Positions 26,467 to 34,725 of a stretch of 64,000 bases of DNA are shown piece after piece. This DNA comes from DATDAW01 sp036524675 (lineage in GTDB: Bacteria > Verrucomicrobiota > Verrucomicrobiia > Chthoniobacterales > DASVRZ01). Numbering within the stretch: the first letter of the stretch is position 1; every line of letters starts with the position of its first letter. Under the pieces are notes generated by a model that saw nothing but the letters and a program-made list of their open reading frames with translations, had not been told where the DNA came from and ran no database searches. The position numbers and the translations under genes are program-made. The stretch lies in NCBI GenBank assembly GCA_036524675.1, contig DATDBU010000206.1:3061-67060 (forward strand). Direction: 5' to 3'.

Positions 26467-27318
26467 GTGAAGACGGTTATCAAAGTCCTCGTTGTACTTG
26501 TTTTGTTTGTTGCCGTTTTTGGTGGCGCAGCCTGGTTCGCCTACGACCTCTATCTCAAACCGCGGGCAATCATTCTCAAAAAGAATCTGCCGACGCCCAC
26601 ACCGGTCCCGACACCCGAGCCGAGTACGGTTCAATGGGAGAAACTGCATTCGACTTTTAAAACGGCGTCTGTTTCCGAGAAGAGAATGCTGTTGCAAAAA
26701 TTCATGGCCAGCTATTCGGACTCTCCGAAATTTGCCGATGCCCGTACCGAATTGGGTCAGATCAATGCGGATGATTTCCTTTCGCCTTCTCCCGGCCCGA
26801 ACAAAATTGAGTACGTCGTTCAACGCGGTGATTCCATTGCCCGTATTGCGAGTCATCACAAGGTGTCCTACGACACGCTGATTCGGGCGAACAATCTCGA
26901 CCGGCTTCTCATCCATCCCGGCGACAGATTCATCATTCCCACCGGGGATTTTAGCGGCGAAATTTCGCCAAAGGCCGGCGTCTTCACTCTTCTGAATGCC
27001 GGGATTTTCTTTAAAGATTATAAAATTCTCGCAGCGAACATCCCCAAACGCCTCCCGGGAGGTGGCAAATTGACGGTAACGGACAAGGTCGCGTGGTACA
27101 ACGGGAGTCCTGTTGCCTTTGGACACAAGAATTATCTCGGCAGTACGCGCTGGATATCGTGCGGCGCTCAGTTCACCATCTATTCGGTCATCGAAAAGCA
27201 CGCTGGAGCCCCGCCCGATGTCAACAAGCCGTTCGCTGGTATTCAGCTCTCTCCTGAGGATGTCGAAGAACTTTTTGCCCTCGTGAATCGCGGGACGCCT
27301 ATTACAATTGTGCCTTGA
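26467..27318 (+). CDS. Membrane-anchored LysM-domain protein
   Basis: Peptidoglycan-binding protein of 283 residues. GTG start at 26467. A single N-terminal membrane helix (VIKVLVVLVLFVAVFGGAAWFAY) and a Pro/Thr linker are followed by a helical segment, then a LysM domain at ~118-160 (IEYVVQRGDSIARIASHHKV to GDRFIIPTGD). The C-terminal ~110 residues resemble the scaffold of an L,D-transpeptidase-like domain (FTLLNAGIFFKDYKILA), but I see no catalytic Cys motif. A role in cell-wall attachment or remodelling is likely. Its stop overlaps the long reading frame of accA. Confidence 0.82.
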   Translation: MKTVIKVLVVLVLFVAVFGGAAWFAYDLYLKPRAIILKKNLPTPTPVPTPEPSTVQWEKLHSTFKTASVSEKRMLLQKFMASYSDSPKFADARTELGQINADDFLSPSPGPNKIEYVVQRGDSIARIASHHKVSYDTLIRANNLDRLLIHPGDRFIIPTGDFSGEISPKAGVFTLLNAGIFFKDYKILAANIPKRLPGGGKLTVTDKVAWYNGSPVAFGHKNYLGSTRWISCGAQFTIYSVIEKHAGAPPDVNKPFAGIQLSPEDVEELFALVNRGTPITIVP

Positions 27319-27341
27319 TTCCCTTTTTCCCGTTTGTTGCC

Positions 27342-28310
27342 ATGAAAGTTCAGCCTCTAGAGTTTGAAAAGCCTATCGCAGATCTCGAAAAAAAACTCGA
27401 AGATCTCCGTAAGCAGTCCACTGCGAGCGATCTTGATCTCGAGATCGAAATCCGGCGCATGGAAGAAAAAATCGAGGCAATGCGGCGGGATATTTTCGAA
27501 AACCTGACTGCTTGGCAACGGGTCCAGATCGCTCGGCATACCGCCCGACCCTTCTTTCTCGACTACGTCGCGAACTGCTTCACGGATTTCGTAGAACTTC
27601 ATGGGGATCGTCTCTTCGGCGACGACCTCGCAATGCCGGGTGGGCTCGCGACGATCGGCGAATATAAATGCGTCGTCATCGGTCATCAAAAAGGCCGCGA
27701 TACCAAGGAAAACCTGCGGCACAACTTTGGCAGTGCGCATCCGGAAGGCTATCGCAAGGCGTCGCGCCTGATGCGATTGGCCGAAAAATTTCGCCTGCCT
27801 GTCGTCGCGCTTATCGATACGCCGGGCGCTTATCCTGGCGTCGGCGCGGAAGAGCGACACATCGCGGAGGCCATTGCCGTAAATATCCGGGATATGATGG
27901 TTCTGAAAACGCCGATCGTTGCGGTGATCATCGGCGAAGGAGGTTCGGGCGGCGCCCTTGGTATTGGGGTCGCCGACAAAGTGCTGATCATGGAAAATGC
28001 CTACTATTCCGTGATTAGCCCTGAAGGATGTGCGGCAATTCTGTGGAAGCACCGCCAGTTCGCGCCGCAAGCTGCCGAAGCGTTGAAGCTCTCGTCCACG
28101 CACTTGCTGGAGCTTGGTCTTGTTGACGAAATTGTTCCTGAGCCATTCGGTGGAGCGCATCGCGACCACGAGGCAGCCGCCAGATTGCTTGAAACAAATA
28201 TCTTAGCCGCGCTTGACGAAATCACTGCACAACCTACGGAGGCGCTCCTTGAATCCAGGTACAACAAATTCCGTAAGATTGGCCCTGTTCTTGAGCCGCA
28301 GCTGGCCTAA
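27342..28310 (+). CDS. accA: Acetyl-CoA carboxylase carboxyltransferase, alpha subunit
   Basis: Forms with AccD the carboxyltransferase that makes malonyl-CoA for fatty-acid synthesis. 322 residues from ATG at 27342, the standard length. It opens with the coiled KVQPLEFEKPIADLEKKLEDL segment, then the crotonase-like carboxyltransferase fold with VIGHQKGRDTKENLRHNFG, LIDTPGAYPGVGAEERHIAEAI and VIIGEGGSGGALGI, which binds acetyl-CoA/biotin. accD is not in the window. A palindromic repeat follows the stop. Confidence 0.96.
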   Translation: MKVQPLEFEKPIADLEKKLEDLRKQSTASDLDLEIEIRRMEEKIEAMRRDIFENLTAWQRVQIARHTARPFFLDYVANCFTDFVELHGDRLFGDDLAMPGGLATIGEYKCVVIGHQKGRDTKENLRHNFGSAHPEGYRKASRLMRLAEKFRLPVVALIDTPGAYPGVGAEERHIAEAIAVNIRDMMVLKTPIVAVIIGEGGSGGALGIGVADKVLIMENAYYSVISPEGCAAILWKHRQFAPQAAEALKLSSTHLLELGLVDEIVPEPFGGAHRDHEAAARLLETNILAALDEITAQPTEALLESRYNKFRKIGPVLEPQLA

Positions 28311-28315
28311 TAAAC

Positions 28316-28411
28316 GAGTCTTAAGTTTTAAGTTTGTAAGTCTTAAGACATTCACAAACTAGCCTGGCAATTCCTCGAGAGCTCCCCTTAAAACTTACAA
28401 ACTTAAGACCC
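28316..28411. repeat. Palindromic repeat, family A, copy 2
   Basis: Fills the accA to deoxyhypusine-synthase-like gap. The left arm (28316-28347) contains CTTAAGTTTTAAGTTTGTAA; the right arm (28387-28411) has ACTTACAAACTTAAGAC, pairing with it and matching the copy at 6165-6270 in both core and layout. The central ~40 bases differ between copies. Confidence 0.8.
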
Positions 28412-28417
28412 GTTCGC

Positions 28418-29596
28418 ATGTCCCAACTCAACCGCTTCCCGCGTCTCCTTCCAACGCCCATCAAAAAGGGTGTCAAAGTCGCTGATCTTATCGACGGCAC
28501 CTTCAAAGCTTATAACAGCGGTCGCCTTGGCGAAGCCTGTCGCCTGCTGACGGAGAAAATGCTGCCGAACAATGGCACCATCGGCATGTCCCTCACCGGT
28601 GCACTTACACCAGCCGGGCTTGGTAAAGCTGCCATCGTTCCGCTGATGAAAGCCGGATTCGTCGATTGGATCATCTCCACCGGCGCAAATCTCTACCACG
28701 ACCTCCATTATGGACTGGGCATGGCGCTCCATGCGGGCTCCCCCTTTCTTAACGACATCGAGTTGCGCAACCTCGGTATCATTCGCATTTACGATGTTTT
28801 GTTCGATTACGACGTCCTTCTCGATACCGACGCTTTTGTTCGTCAAGTTATCCAGGGACCGGAATTTCAGACGTCGATGGGGACCGATGAATTCCATTAC
28901 AAACTCGGCAAGTACGTCTTCGAGCGGGAAAAAAAGCTCAAGATCCCTGAGACATCCGTCCTCAGCGCCGCATATCAATACGGCGTTCCGATTTATACCA
29001 GTTCGCCTGGTGACAGCTCCATTGGTATGAACGTTGCCGCCATGTCGCTGCGCGGCTCCGGCCTGCAGTTTGACGTCAATCGCGATGTAAATCAGACGGC
29101 AGCAATTGTTTACGATGCAAAATCCAGCGGATTGAATTCCAGCGTCTGGATCCTTGGCGGAGGTTCACCGAAAAACTTCATGCTGCAGACCGAGCCGCAA
29201 ATTCAAGAAGTGATGGGGATCGAAGAACGCGGCCACGATTATTTTCTGCAAATCACCGACGCGCGCCCCGATACCGGTGGCCTCAGCGGTGCGACGCCCG
29301 GCGAAGCCGTCAGCTGGGGAAAAGTCGATCCGGACAAACTGCTCGATTGCGTCGTCTGCTACCTCGACTCAACCATTGCATTGCCATTGGTCACTGCCTA
29401 TGCCCTGAGCAAAGTCGCTCCGCGGAAACGCAAAAACCTCTACGCCCGTCGCGACGAATTGCTCGAAAACCTCAAAGCCCAGTATTTCAAATCCGGCACC
29501 GTCGGAAAAATTGCGCATCGAACAGACGTTTCCGCCGCTCCCAAGAAAACCGGTCGCAACCTCGCGAAGCGCTCGACCGGTGTGTCACGCCAATAG
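28418..29596 (+). CDS. Deoxyhypusine synthase-like protein
   Basis: Bacterial member of the deoxyhypusine synthase family, 392 residues. In archaea and eukaryotes the enzyme moves the aminobutyl group of spermidine to eIF5A; bacteria have no eIF5A, and some bacterial relatives make homospermidine from spermidine/putrescine. Marks: GTIGMSLTGALTPAGLGKA, DWIISTGANLYHDLHY, GVPIYTSSPGDSSIGMN and the active-site lysine neighbourhood ILGGGSPKNFMLQTEP, then DARPDTGGLSGATPGEAVSWGK. The last ~40 residues are a basic Lys/Arg/Thr-rich tail. With aguAB elsewhere in the window it points to active polyamine metabolism. Confidence 0.88.
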   Translation: MSQLNRFPRLLPTPIKKGVKVADLIDGTFKAYNSGRLGEACRLLTEKMLPNNGTIGMSLTGALTPAGLGKAAIVPLMKAGFVDWIISTGANLYHDLHYGLGMALHAGSPFLNDIELRNLGIIRIYDVLFDYDVLLDTDAFVRQVIQGPEFQTSMGTDEFHYKLGKYVFEREKKLKIPETSVLSAAYQYGVPIYTSSPGDSSIGMNVAAMSLRGSGLQFDVNRDVNQTAAIVYDAKSSGLNSSVWILGGGSPKNFMLQTEPQIQEVMGIEERGHDYFLQITDARPDTGGLSGATPGEAVSWGKVDPDKLLDCVVCYLDSTIALPLVTAYALSKVAPRKRKNLYARRDELLENLKAQYFKSGTVGKIAHRTDVSAAPKKTGRNLAKRSTGVSRQ

Positions 29597-29601
29597 AAAT
29601 C

Positions 29602-29728
29602 TTGCTCTTACTTACAGCCTTAATCGTAATCTTCCTTGCTCGATAATTCTCTTCCCATCCTCAAAGAGGACGATGAGTGAGGGAGAGGATGGAAGATTAC
29701 GATTATGATCAGGAGTAAGAGTAAGAGC
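29602..29728. repeat. Palindromic repeat, family B, copy 1
   Basis: About 127 bases between the deoxyhypusine-synthase-like gene and hisD. Left arm 29602-29635 (TTGCTCTTACTTACAGCC, then TTAATCGTAATCTTCC) pairs with right arm 29691-29728 (GGAAGATTACGATTATGATC, then AGGAGTAAGAGTAAGAGC). An inner pair of CTCTTCCCATCCTC / GAGGGAGAGGATGG type extends it, so the whole element can form one long hairpin. The right end supplies codons for an optional upstream hisD start at 29705. Confidence 0.8.
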
Positions 29729-29734
29729 CATGCC

Positions 29735-31021
29735 ATGAATGTCTTACGTTACTTAGACTCCAATTTCTCCCAAGCCATTGCCGCGCTGGACCGTTCCGCG
29801 GAGCCGTCCCCCCATGTCCGCGAAACCGTTGCGGAAATCATTGCCAATGTCCGTTCCAATGGCGACATCGCGCTCCTTGATTTTACGGCCAAATTCGGTG
29901 GCCCCTCGCTCGAACCCGCCCAATTGCTGGTCGATCCGTCGGAGACGCTAGCCGCTGTCGCCACGCTAACCGAAGACATCCGGGCAACGCTGGCTGCGTG
30001 TCATGCTAATGTTGCCGCTTTTGCCAGGCGCGGATTGCGGGAAAGTTGGAGCGTCCGTAACGCCCAGGGTGTTCGAGTCGGTGAAACTTTTAATCCCTTC
30101 GAGCGGGTTGGGATTTACGTTCCGGGTGGCACGGCCCCCCTCGTTTCGACGGCAATCATGACGGTCACTTTGGCTGCCGTCGCCGGCGTCCCGGAAATCG
30201 TTGTCACCACTCCTGCGGGGCCTGATGGCAAAATCAACCCCGCTCTCCTTTCTGCGCTCCAACTCGCTGGTGCCACGGAAACTTACAGAGTCGGAGGAGC
30301 ACAGGCGATCGCCGCTCTCGCGTTTGGCACGGAAACCATTCGGCCGGTCACGAAGATTTTCGGCCCCGGGAATCAATATGTCATCGAGGCCAAGCGACAG
30401 GTTTTCGGTAAAGTCAGCATCGACCAGCTTCCGGGGCCGAGCGAGATAATGATCATTGCCGACGACACGGCAAATGGGGCCTGGATTGCGGCAGATTTGC
30501 TGGCGCAGGCAGAACACGGTCATGACAGCGTTATCTGCTTTCTAACGGATTCCGAATCCCTGCTTTCCGCCGTCCAAACTCAGATCGACGCGCAATCGCA
30601 ATCCCTTACTCGCCAAACGTTTCTACACGAAGTAATCACCAAAAACGCCTTTCTCATTCTGGTGGAGGATCTCGGTCAGGCGATCCAGATCGCGAATGAT
30701 TTTTCCCCGGAGCATCTGGCTGTTTTCACCCGAAACCCTACCCAAATCGCCGGCGAAATTCGCACGGCCGGCGCGATTTTTCTTGGCGCCTGGTCTCCGG
30801 TTGCCGGTGGCGATTTCCTTGCCGGCCCCAGCCATACTTTGCCCACCGGCGGAGCCGGGAAATCGTTCGCTGGTTTGACGGTCGATCAATTCCAACGCCG
30901 GACAAGCATCGTCGAGTTTGACCAGGAGTCGCTTCGGGCATCGGCTCCGATCATTGCCGCAGCCGCCGCACTAGAAGGTCTGGATGCTCACGCACGATCG
31001 GCGACGATACGCTTGGAATGA
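29735..31021 (+). CDS. hisD: Histidinol dehydrogenase
   Basis: Zinc enzyme for the last two NAD-dependent oxidations of histidine synthesis. 428 residues from ATG at 29735. Recognisable blocks: VGIYVPGGTAPLVSTAIMT, VGGAQAIAALAFGTETI, KIFGPGNQYVIEAKR, DQLPGPSEIMIIADD, DLLAQAEHGHDS (zinc His) and GAIFLGAWSPVAGGDFLAGPSH. An upstream in-frame ATG at 29705 lies inside the family B palindrome and would add ten residues of repeat-derived sequence (Ser/Lys-rich), so the internal ATG is preferred. No other his genes are adjacent. Confidence 0.95.
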   Translation: MNVLRYLDSNFSQAIAALDRSAEPSPHVRETVAEIIANVRSNGDIALLDFTAKFGGPSLEPAQLLVDPSETLAAVATLTEDIRATLAACHANVAAFARRGLRESWSVRNAQGVRVGETFNPFERVGIYVPGGTAPLVSTAIMTVTLAAVAGVPEIVVTTPAGPDGKINPALLSALQLAGATETYRVGGAQAIAALAFGTETIRPVTKIFGPGNQYVIEAKRQVFGKVSIDQLPGPSEIMIIADDTANGAWIAADLLAQAEHGHDSVICFLTDSESLLSAVQTQIDAQSQSLTRQTFLHEVITKNAFLILVEDLGQAIQIANDFSPEHLAVFTRNPTQIAGEIRTAGAIFLGAWSPVAGGDFLAGPSHTLPTGGAGKSFAGLTVDQFQRRTSIVEFDQESLRASAPIIAAAAALEGLDAHARSATIRLE

Positions 31022-31026
31022 TGGCC

Positions 31027-31154
31027 CTTACGTTGGGGTGTTTTTTACAAGGAGAAGCGCTTTCCAAGCGCCCGTTTTTCAGGCGGTTGGAACCCGCCTC
31101 TCCTTGGTTCTTCGCCCGAAATCGTCGTGTTCAGTACTGTTTGCCAAAGTAAAA
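31027..31154. repeat. MITE-like repeat, family E, copy 1
   Basis: About 128 bases between hisD and the kinase gene, ending against the kinase stop codon. It matches the reverse complement of 37443-37584 almost base for base over ~115 positions, including the hairpin-forming CAGGCGGTTGGAACCCGCC stretch and the right end GCCAAAGTAAAA. Its left end (CTTACGTTGG) is a decayed form of the terminal repeat seen in copy 2. Confidence 0.88.
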
Positions 31155-32492
31155 TTACAGTCGCAGCCGCGCCACGCAGCCGATGCGGTCTGGCCGGTTT
31201 TCCAGAATCAACGTGCCGCCATGCGCTTCGGCGATCTGACGGCTCAAAGCTAATCCGATGCCTGTTCCATGGGGTTTTGTCGTGAAGAATGGTACGAACA
31301 AATTGGCGTCACTCATCAAACCCGGCCCCTCATCGAGCACTTCGATTTCGATATTGGAGCTGATGGAAGTCCAGCGGATCACAACCTTGCCGCCCGTCTC
31401 CAGGGAAGCATCAACTGCGTTCCGGACGAGATTGATCAGAAGTTGCTCCAGCTGATCGCCATCGGCTTGAATTTCAACGGCCGGTACGGATTCAACGTGC
31501 ACGGCAATTCGTGTTTCGAGACCGGCGACGCGTCGAATCAATTCGTCGATATTCACGCTGCGCAGCGTGGGCACCGGCAGGCGCGCGAGCTGGGCGTAAG
31601 CCTGCATGAATCGCTGCAAAGACTCGGCACGAGTCCGGATAATTTGCAATCCGCGCTGTAAATCTGCTTCCCAATCGGGTAGTCGCGGCTGGCGGTTTAC
31701 GACGATTTCAAGGCTGCCGGCGAGGGATTTAATCGGTGCCAGCGAGTTGTTTAATTCATGACCCAGCACGCGGACGAGCCGCTTCCAGGCATTCCGTTCT
31801 TCCTCGCGCAGCGCCCAACTCACGTCGGTAAGAATGACGAGTGTTCGGGGCAGTCCGTTTTCACGGAACCAACTGCGTCGAACCGACCAGCGTCCCGTCC
31901 CGCCAGGCAGGGAAAGGGCAAGGGGCACATCTTCGGCGGCTTGGAGCGCTTCGAAAAGCCCGACATCCGCAGCGAGGCGTCCGGCCATTTTTGCCAAAGG
32001 CTGGCCCAGCAATTTTTCGCCTGCGCGATTAGCAAGCCGAAGACGGGCATTCTGATCAAATATGAAAACTGCGGCATCGATTTCAGCCATGACAAGTCGC
32101 ACGAGGCTCAACGCTTCGAGCGCACCAGACCGCTGTCGTTGCAGAGTGTCGCCGAGCGAATTGATTTCAAAAAATACCTCGCCGAGTGCGTCTCCATGGC
32201 GAGCTCCACGAGCCCGGATCGAAAAATCCTCTTCTCGCAGAGCGGCGAGCAAATTCGCGATCGTTTGGAGCGGACGCTTTGCCCGGGCCCGCAAAATCAG
32301 GGGCCCCACGATGCCCGACAGCAGAATAAGCAGCGTAAATGTCCAGCGGACTTTGGCCGAATGATCGTCCGCCCAAAGCAAAAAAAGTGCGACTAACAAT
32401 GAAGGAGCGACTGCAGCGAAGGCCAGCCACGCAAGCCGGTTCTCGAGGGGATCGTGCCGTGGACGAACGGTTCTAAATTGAGGGCCGGACAT
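31155..32492 (-). CDS. NtrY-like sensor histidine kinase
   Basis: Membrane sensor kinase, 445 residues. Two N-terminal helices (~21-41 and 50-68), a HAMP-like linker, a PAS-like domain (~130-230), a HisKA dimer domain with the phospho-acceptor box VLGHELNNSLAPIKSLAGSL, and an HATPase domain with N box LINLVRNAVDASLE, DEGPGL and GTGIGLALSRQIAEAHGG. This is the NtrY/NtrB style. The response-regulator gene lies just upstream on the same strand, separated by a palindromic repeat of ~90 bases, so the two form a two-component system; the signal is unknown. Confidence 0.93.
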   Translation of the reverse strand: MSGPQFRTVRPRHDPLENRLAWLAFAAVAPSLLVALFLLWADDHSAKVRWTFTLLILLSGIVGPLILRARAKRPLQTIANLLAALREEDFSIRARGARHGDALGEVFFEINSLGDTLQRQRSGALEALSLVRLVMAEIDAAVFIFDQNARLRLANRAGEKLLGQPLAKMAGRLAADVGLFEALQAAEDVPLALSLPGGTGRWSVRRSWFRENGLPRTLVILTDVSWALREEERNAWKRLVRVLGHELNNSLAPIKSLAGSLEIVVNRQPRLPDWEADLQRGLQIIRTRAESLQRFMQAYAQLARLPVPTLRSVNIDELIRRVAGLETRIAVHVESVPAVEIQADGDQLEQLLINLVRNAVDASLETGGKVVIRWTSISSNIEIEVLDEGPGLMSDANLFVPFFTTKPHGTGIGLALSRQIAEAHGGTLILENRPDRIGCVARLRL

Positions 32493-32496
32493 GGAG

Positions 32497-32585
32497 GCGA
32501 ATGACGAATGACGAATGGCGAATGACTAATGATTGGCAGTCGAACAATGCGGTGGTTCGATAGGTTCCATTGGTCATTAGTCATT
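32497..32585. repeat. Palindromic repeat, family C, copy 1
   Basis: Lies between the regulator stop and the kinase start. Left side 32497-32536 holds tandem GAATGAC/GAATGGC words ending AATGACTAATGATTGG; the right side 32567-32585 is CCATTGGTCATTAGTCATT, which pairs with it. The same words, GTGACGAATGACGAATGGC and CATTCGTCATTCGGCATT, build the element inside leuS at 35603-35690. Confidence 0.78.
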
Positions 32586-32589
32586 CTTT

Positions 32590-33936
32590 TTACAGCCCAT
32601 ACTTCTGGAGGCGGCGATAGAACGCGCTCCTGCTAAGGCCGAGCGCCTCCCATGCCAGGCGGGTGTTGCCAGGGAATTTGGCCAGGGTTTTCTGGATGAG
32701 CAGTTTTTCGAGGTCATCGAGACTCATGGCGTCGATGTTAGCAGTCGGAGTGGCAGTCGGGAAAAGGCCGAGATCGGTGGGCTCGATCCGGTTGTTGCGC
32801 GCCATCAGGACGGCGCGTTCGATGATGTGATCCAATTCACGAACGTTGCCGGGGAAAGTGTGCGCCAGCAAAGAACGTATGGCTGCTTCCTCGAGACCGA
32901 CAATCGTCTTGCTGTAGCGCTTCGCGTGTTTTGTCAGGAAATATCTGGCTAGATCGGGAATATCCTCCGGGCGCTCGCGCAGCGGCGGGAGGCGGATCTC
33001 GATTGTATTCAAGCGGAAAAGCAAATCCTGACGGAAGCGTCCGGCGGCGACTTCGTCATGCAAGCTGGCGTTTGTCGCGGAAACGATACGCGTGCTGGTT
33101 TTCAACGTGCGCGACGAGCCGACCCGTTCGTATTCGCCGGTTTCGATAACACGAAGAAGTTTGGCCTGGAGGTTGAGCGGGACGTTGGCAATCTCGTCGA
33201 GGAATAGAGTCCCCCCGTCGGCGAGTTCGAAGCGTCCCGCGCGATCACTTTTGGCGTCAGTAAATGCCCCTTTCACGTGGCCGAAAAGCTCCGACTCAAA
33301 GACGCCATCGGAAAAGCCGCCCATGTTTACTGAGATCATTGGCTTGTCCGCGCGTCTGGACGCATCGTGGAGAGCCCGTGCAACCACGCCTTTCCCGGTG
33401 CCGTTTTCGCCGGTGATTAGAACATTCGCGTCGGAAGCTGCCACCCGGTTGATGATGTCGAGGACAGGCTGCATGGCCGGGCAGGAAGCGATGAAGCCTG
33501 GTGTCTCGCCGCGCAGAAGACGATTTTCTTGCTCCAATCGTTTGCTTTTTCTAAGGGCCTCGCCAAGGGCTAGTTGCGTGCGAATGGTGCAAACCACGCG
33601 ATCATTGTCCCAAGGCTTTGTGAAGAAATCTCTCGCCCCGCGCTTCATCGCTTCGACAGCAAGATCGACCGTGGCCCAGGCGGTCATCGCGATGACGGGG
33701 AGTGTCTCGTCAATGGCGAGAATCTTCGGCAACGCTTCAATACCTTCCCGCCCCGAAGTTGTGTCCCACGAGTAATTGAGGTCCATGAGCATCAGGGAGA
33801 AATCCTTCGCTTCCAGAGCCTTCAACGCTGCTGGAATGGAGGGAACGGTCTCCGATCGCCAGCCTTCGCACTTCAAGAGAAACTGAAGTGCTTCCCGAAT
33901 GTCCGGCTCGTCATCGGCGATGAGGATTGGATTCAC
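32590..33936 (-). CDS. NtrC-family sigma-54 response regulator
   Basis: Transcriptional activator of 448 residues from GTG at 33936, which has a GAGGAA ribosome site; a TTG at 33972 is the other option. Receiver domain (~1-125) with acidic pocket DDEPD and phosphorylated Asp in LMDLNYSWD, and Lys in FFTKPW. AAA+ domain with Walker A ITGENGTGKG, ELFGHVKGAFTDAKSDRAGRFE, Walker B GGTLFLDEIAN and arginine finger region. C-terminal Fis-type helix-turn-helix (NTRLAWEALGLSRSAFYRRLQKYGL). The sigma-54 contact loop reads GAFTDA instead of canonical GAFTGA. Partner of the downstream kinase. Confidence 0.93.
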   Translation of the reverse strand: MNPILIADDEPDIREALQFLLKCEGWRSETVPSIPAALKALEAKDFSLMLMDLNYSWDTTSGREGIEALPKILAIDETLPVIAMTAWATVDLAVEAMKRGARDFFTKPWDNDRVVCTIRTQLALGEALRKSKRLEQENRLLRGETPGFIASCPAMQPVLDIINRVAASDANVLITGENGTGKGVVARALHDASRRADKPMISVNMGGFSDGVFESELFGHVKGAFTDAKSDRAGRFELADGGTLFLDEIANVPLNLQAKLLRVIETGEYERVGSSRTLKTSTRIVSATNASLHDEVAAGRFRQDLLFRLNTIEIRLPPLRERPEDIPDLARYFLTKHAKRYSKTIVGLEEAAIRSLLAHTFPGNVRELDHIIERAVLMARNNRIEPTDLGLFPTATPTANIDAMSLDDLEKLLIQKTLAKFPGNTRLAWEALGLSRSAFYRRLQKYGL

Positions 33937-34001
33937 GGCCGGGAAGTTCCTCGAGACGGCAAGAGATGGCAAGTGACGACTGGCTTGAGGGATATGTAAA
34001 A

Positions 34002-34014
34002 CATGTTATACATG
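34002..34014. promoter_or_regulatory. Palindromic operator/promoter of the Phd-VapC pair
   Basis: CATGT-TAT-ACATG is a perfect 5-base inverted repeat, 4 bases upstream of the antitoxin start, with another CATG half-site next to it (34011-34020 region). The central TTATAC could be the -10 box. Antitoxins of this type usually bind such palindromes to repress their own operon, which fits this position. Confidence 0.5.
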
Positions 34015-34018
34015 ACAC

Positions 34019-34279
34019 ATGACGACATTAAGCATTCGGGATTTGCGTCACAAATGGCCGGAAGCGGAGGCATTGCTTAACATCGAAGGAGAAATTGTCA
34101 TCACCCGAGATTCGAAACCCATCGCGAAGCTGGTGCGCTACATCGGGACGGAAAAGCCACGCAGGCGTTTTGACCCGAACGTGCATGCTGATTGGCAGAA
34201 GAGAATGAACGAAGGGAAAGTCGTTCACCTAGTCGACAAATATTTAATGGTAGACCGGGAAAATAAACCTTCGCCGTAG
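34019..34279 (+). CDS. Phd/YefM-type antitoxin
   Basis: 86 residues. The N-terminal part MTTLSIRDLRHKWPEAEALL, then EIVITRDSKPIAKLVRYI, is the Phd/YefM DNA-binding and dimerisation fold; the C-terminal part RRRFDPNVHADWQKRMNEGK is the flexible segment that would wrap the toxin. The PIN-domain toxin starts 8 bases after the stop, so this is a type II toxin-antitoxin operon. A palindrome just upstream suits autorepression. Confidence 0.85.
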   Translation: MTTLSIRDLRHKWPEAEALLNIEGEIVITRDSKPIAKLVRYIGTEKPRRRFDPNVHADWQKRMNEGKVVHLVDKYLMVDRENKPSP

Positions 34280-34287
34280 ACACGACG

Positions 34288-34716
34288 GTGATTTACATCG
34301 ACACGAGCTCATTGCTGAAATTGTTTCACAATGAAACAGAGAGCGGAGCCATTCGGGATATCGTTGTGCGGGAGGACGAAATTGTCATTTCAAGCCTGGT
34401 CGATCTCGAAGCTCGGATTCAGCTCAAGGCCGCGTGGGTAGGAGGCGATTACAATCACGGCAGATATTTGGAGTTTTTAAAGGGTCTCGATGAATTACGT
34501 GAGATGGCCCCTTTTCGTTTTGCTGCACTCACGGGAAGCGTATTCGCCACAGCAGTCAGGCAAGACTTCACCGCCGCCAGACTACATTTGCGCACGCTGG
34601 ATCGGTTACATCTTGCGGCGATGGAGGAATTGAAGCTCCAACGACTGATGACCAACGATAATATCCAGCGGGCAGCTGCGGAAGACTTGGGTTATGCGGT
34701 GATTATTCCGCGATAA
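34288..34716 (+). CDS. VapC-like PIN-domain toxin
   Basis: Predicted Mg2+-dependent ribonuclease of 142 residues; such toxins cut tRNA or rRNA when not held by the antitoxin. GTG start at 34288. PIN acidic residues are visible in MIYIDTSSLLKLF (first Asp), SSLVDLEARIQ (Glu), LRTLDRLHLAAM (Asp) and LMTNDNIQRAA (Asp). Full length, no frameshift, so probably functional. It is separated from leuS (convergent) by only 9 bases. Confidence 0.87.
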   Translation: MIYIDTSSLLKLFHNETESGAIRDIVVREDEIVISSLVDLEARIQLKAAWVGGDYNHGRYLEFLKGLDELREMAPFRFAALTGSVFATAVRQDFTAARLHLRTLDRLHLAAMEELKLQRLMTNDNIQRAAAEDLGYAVIIPR

Positions 34717-34725
34717 CAAATTGGC

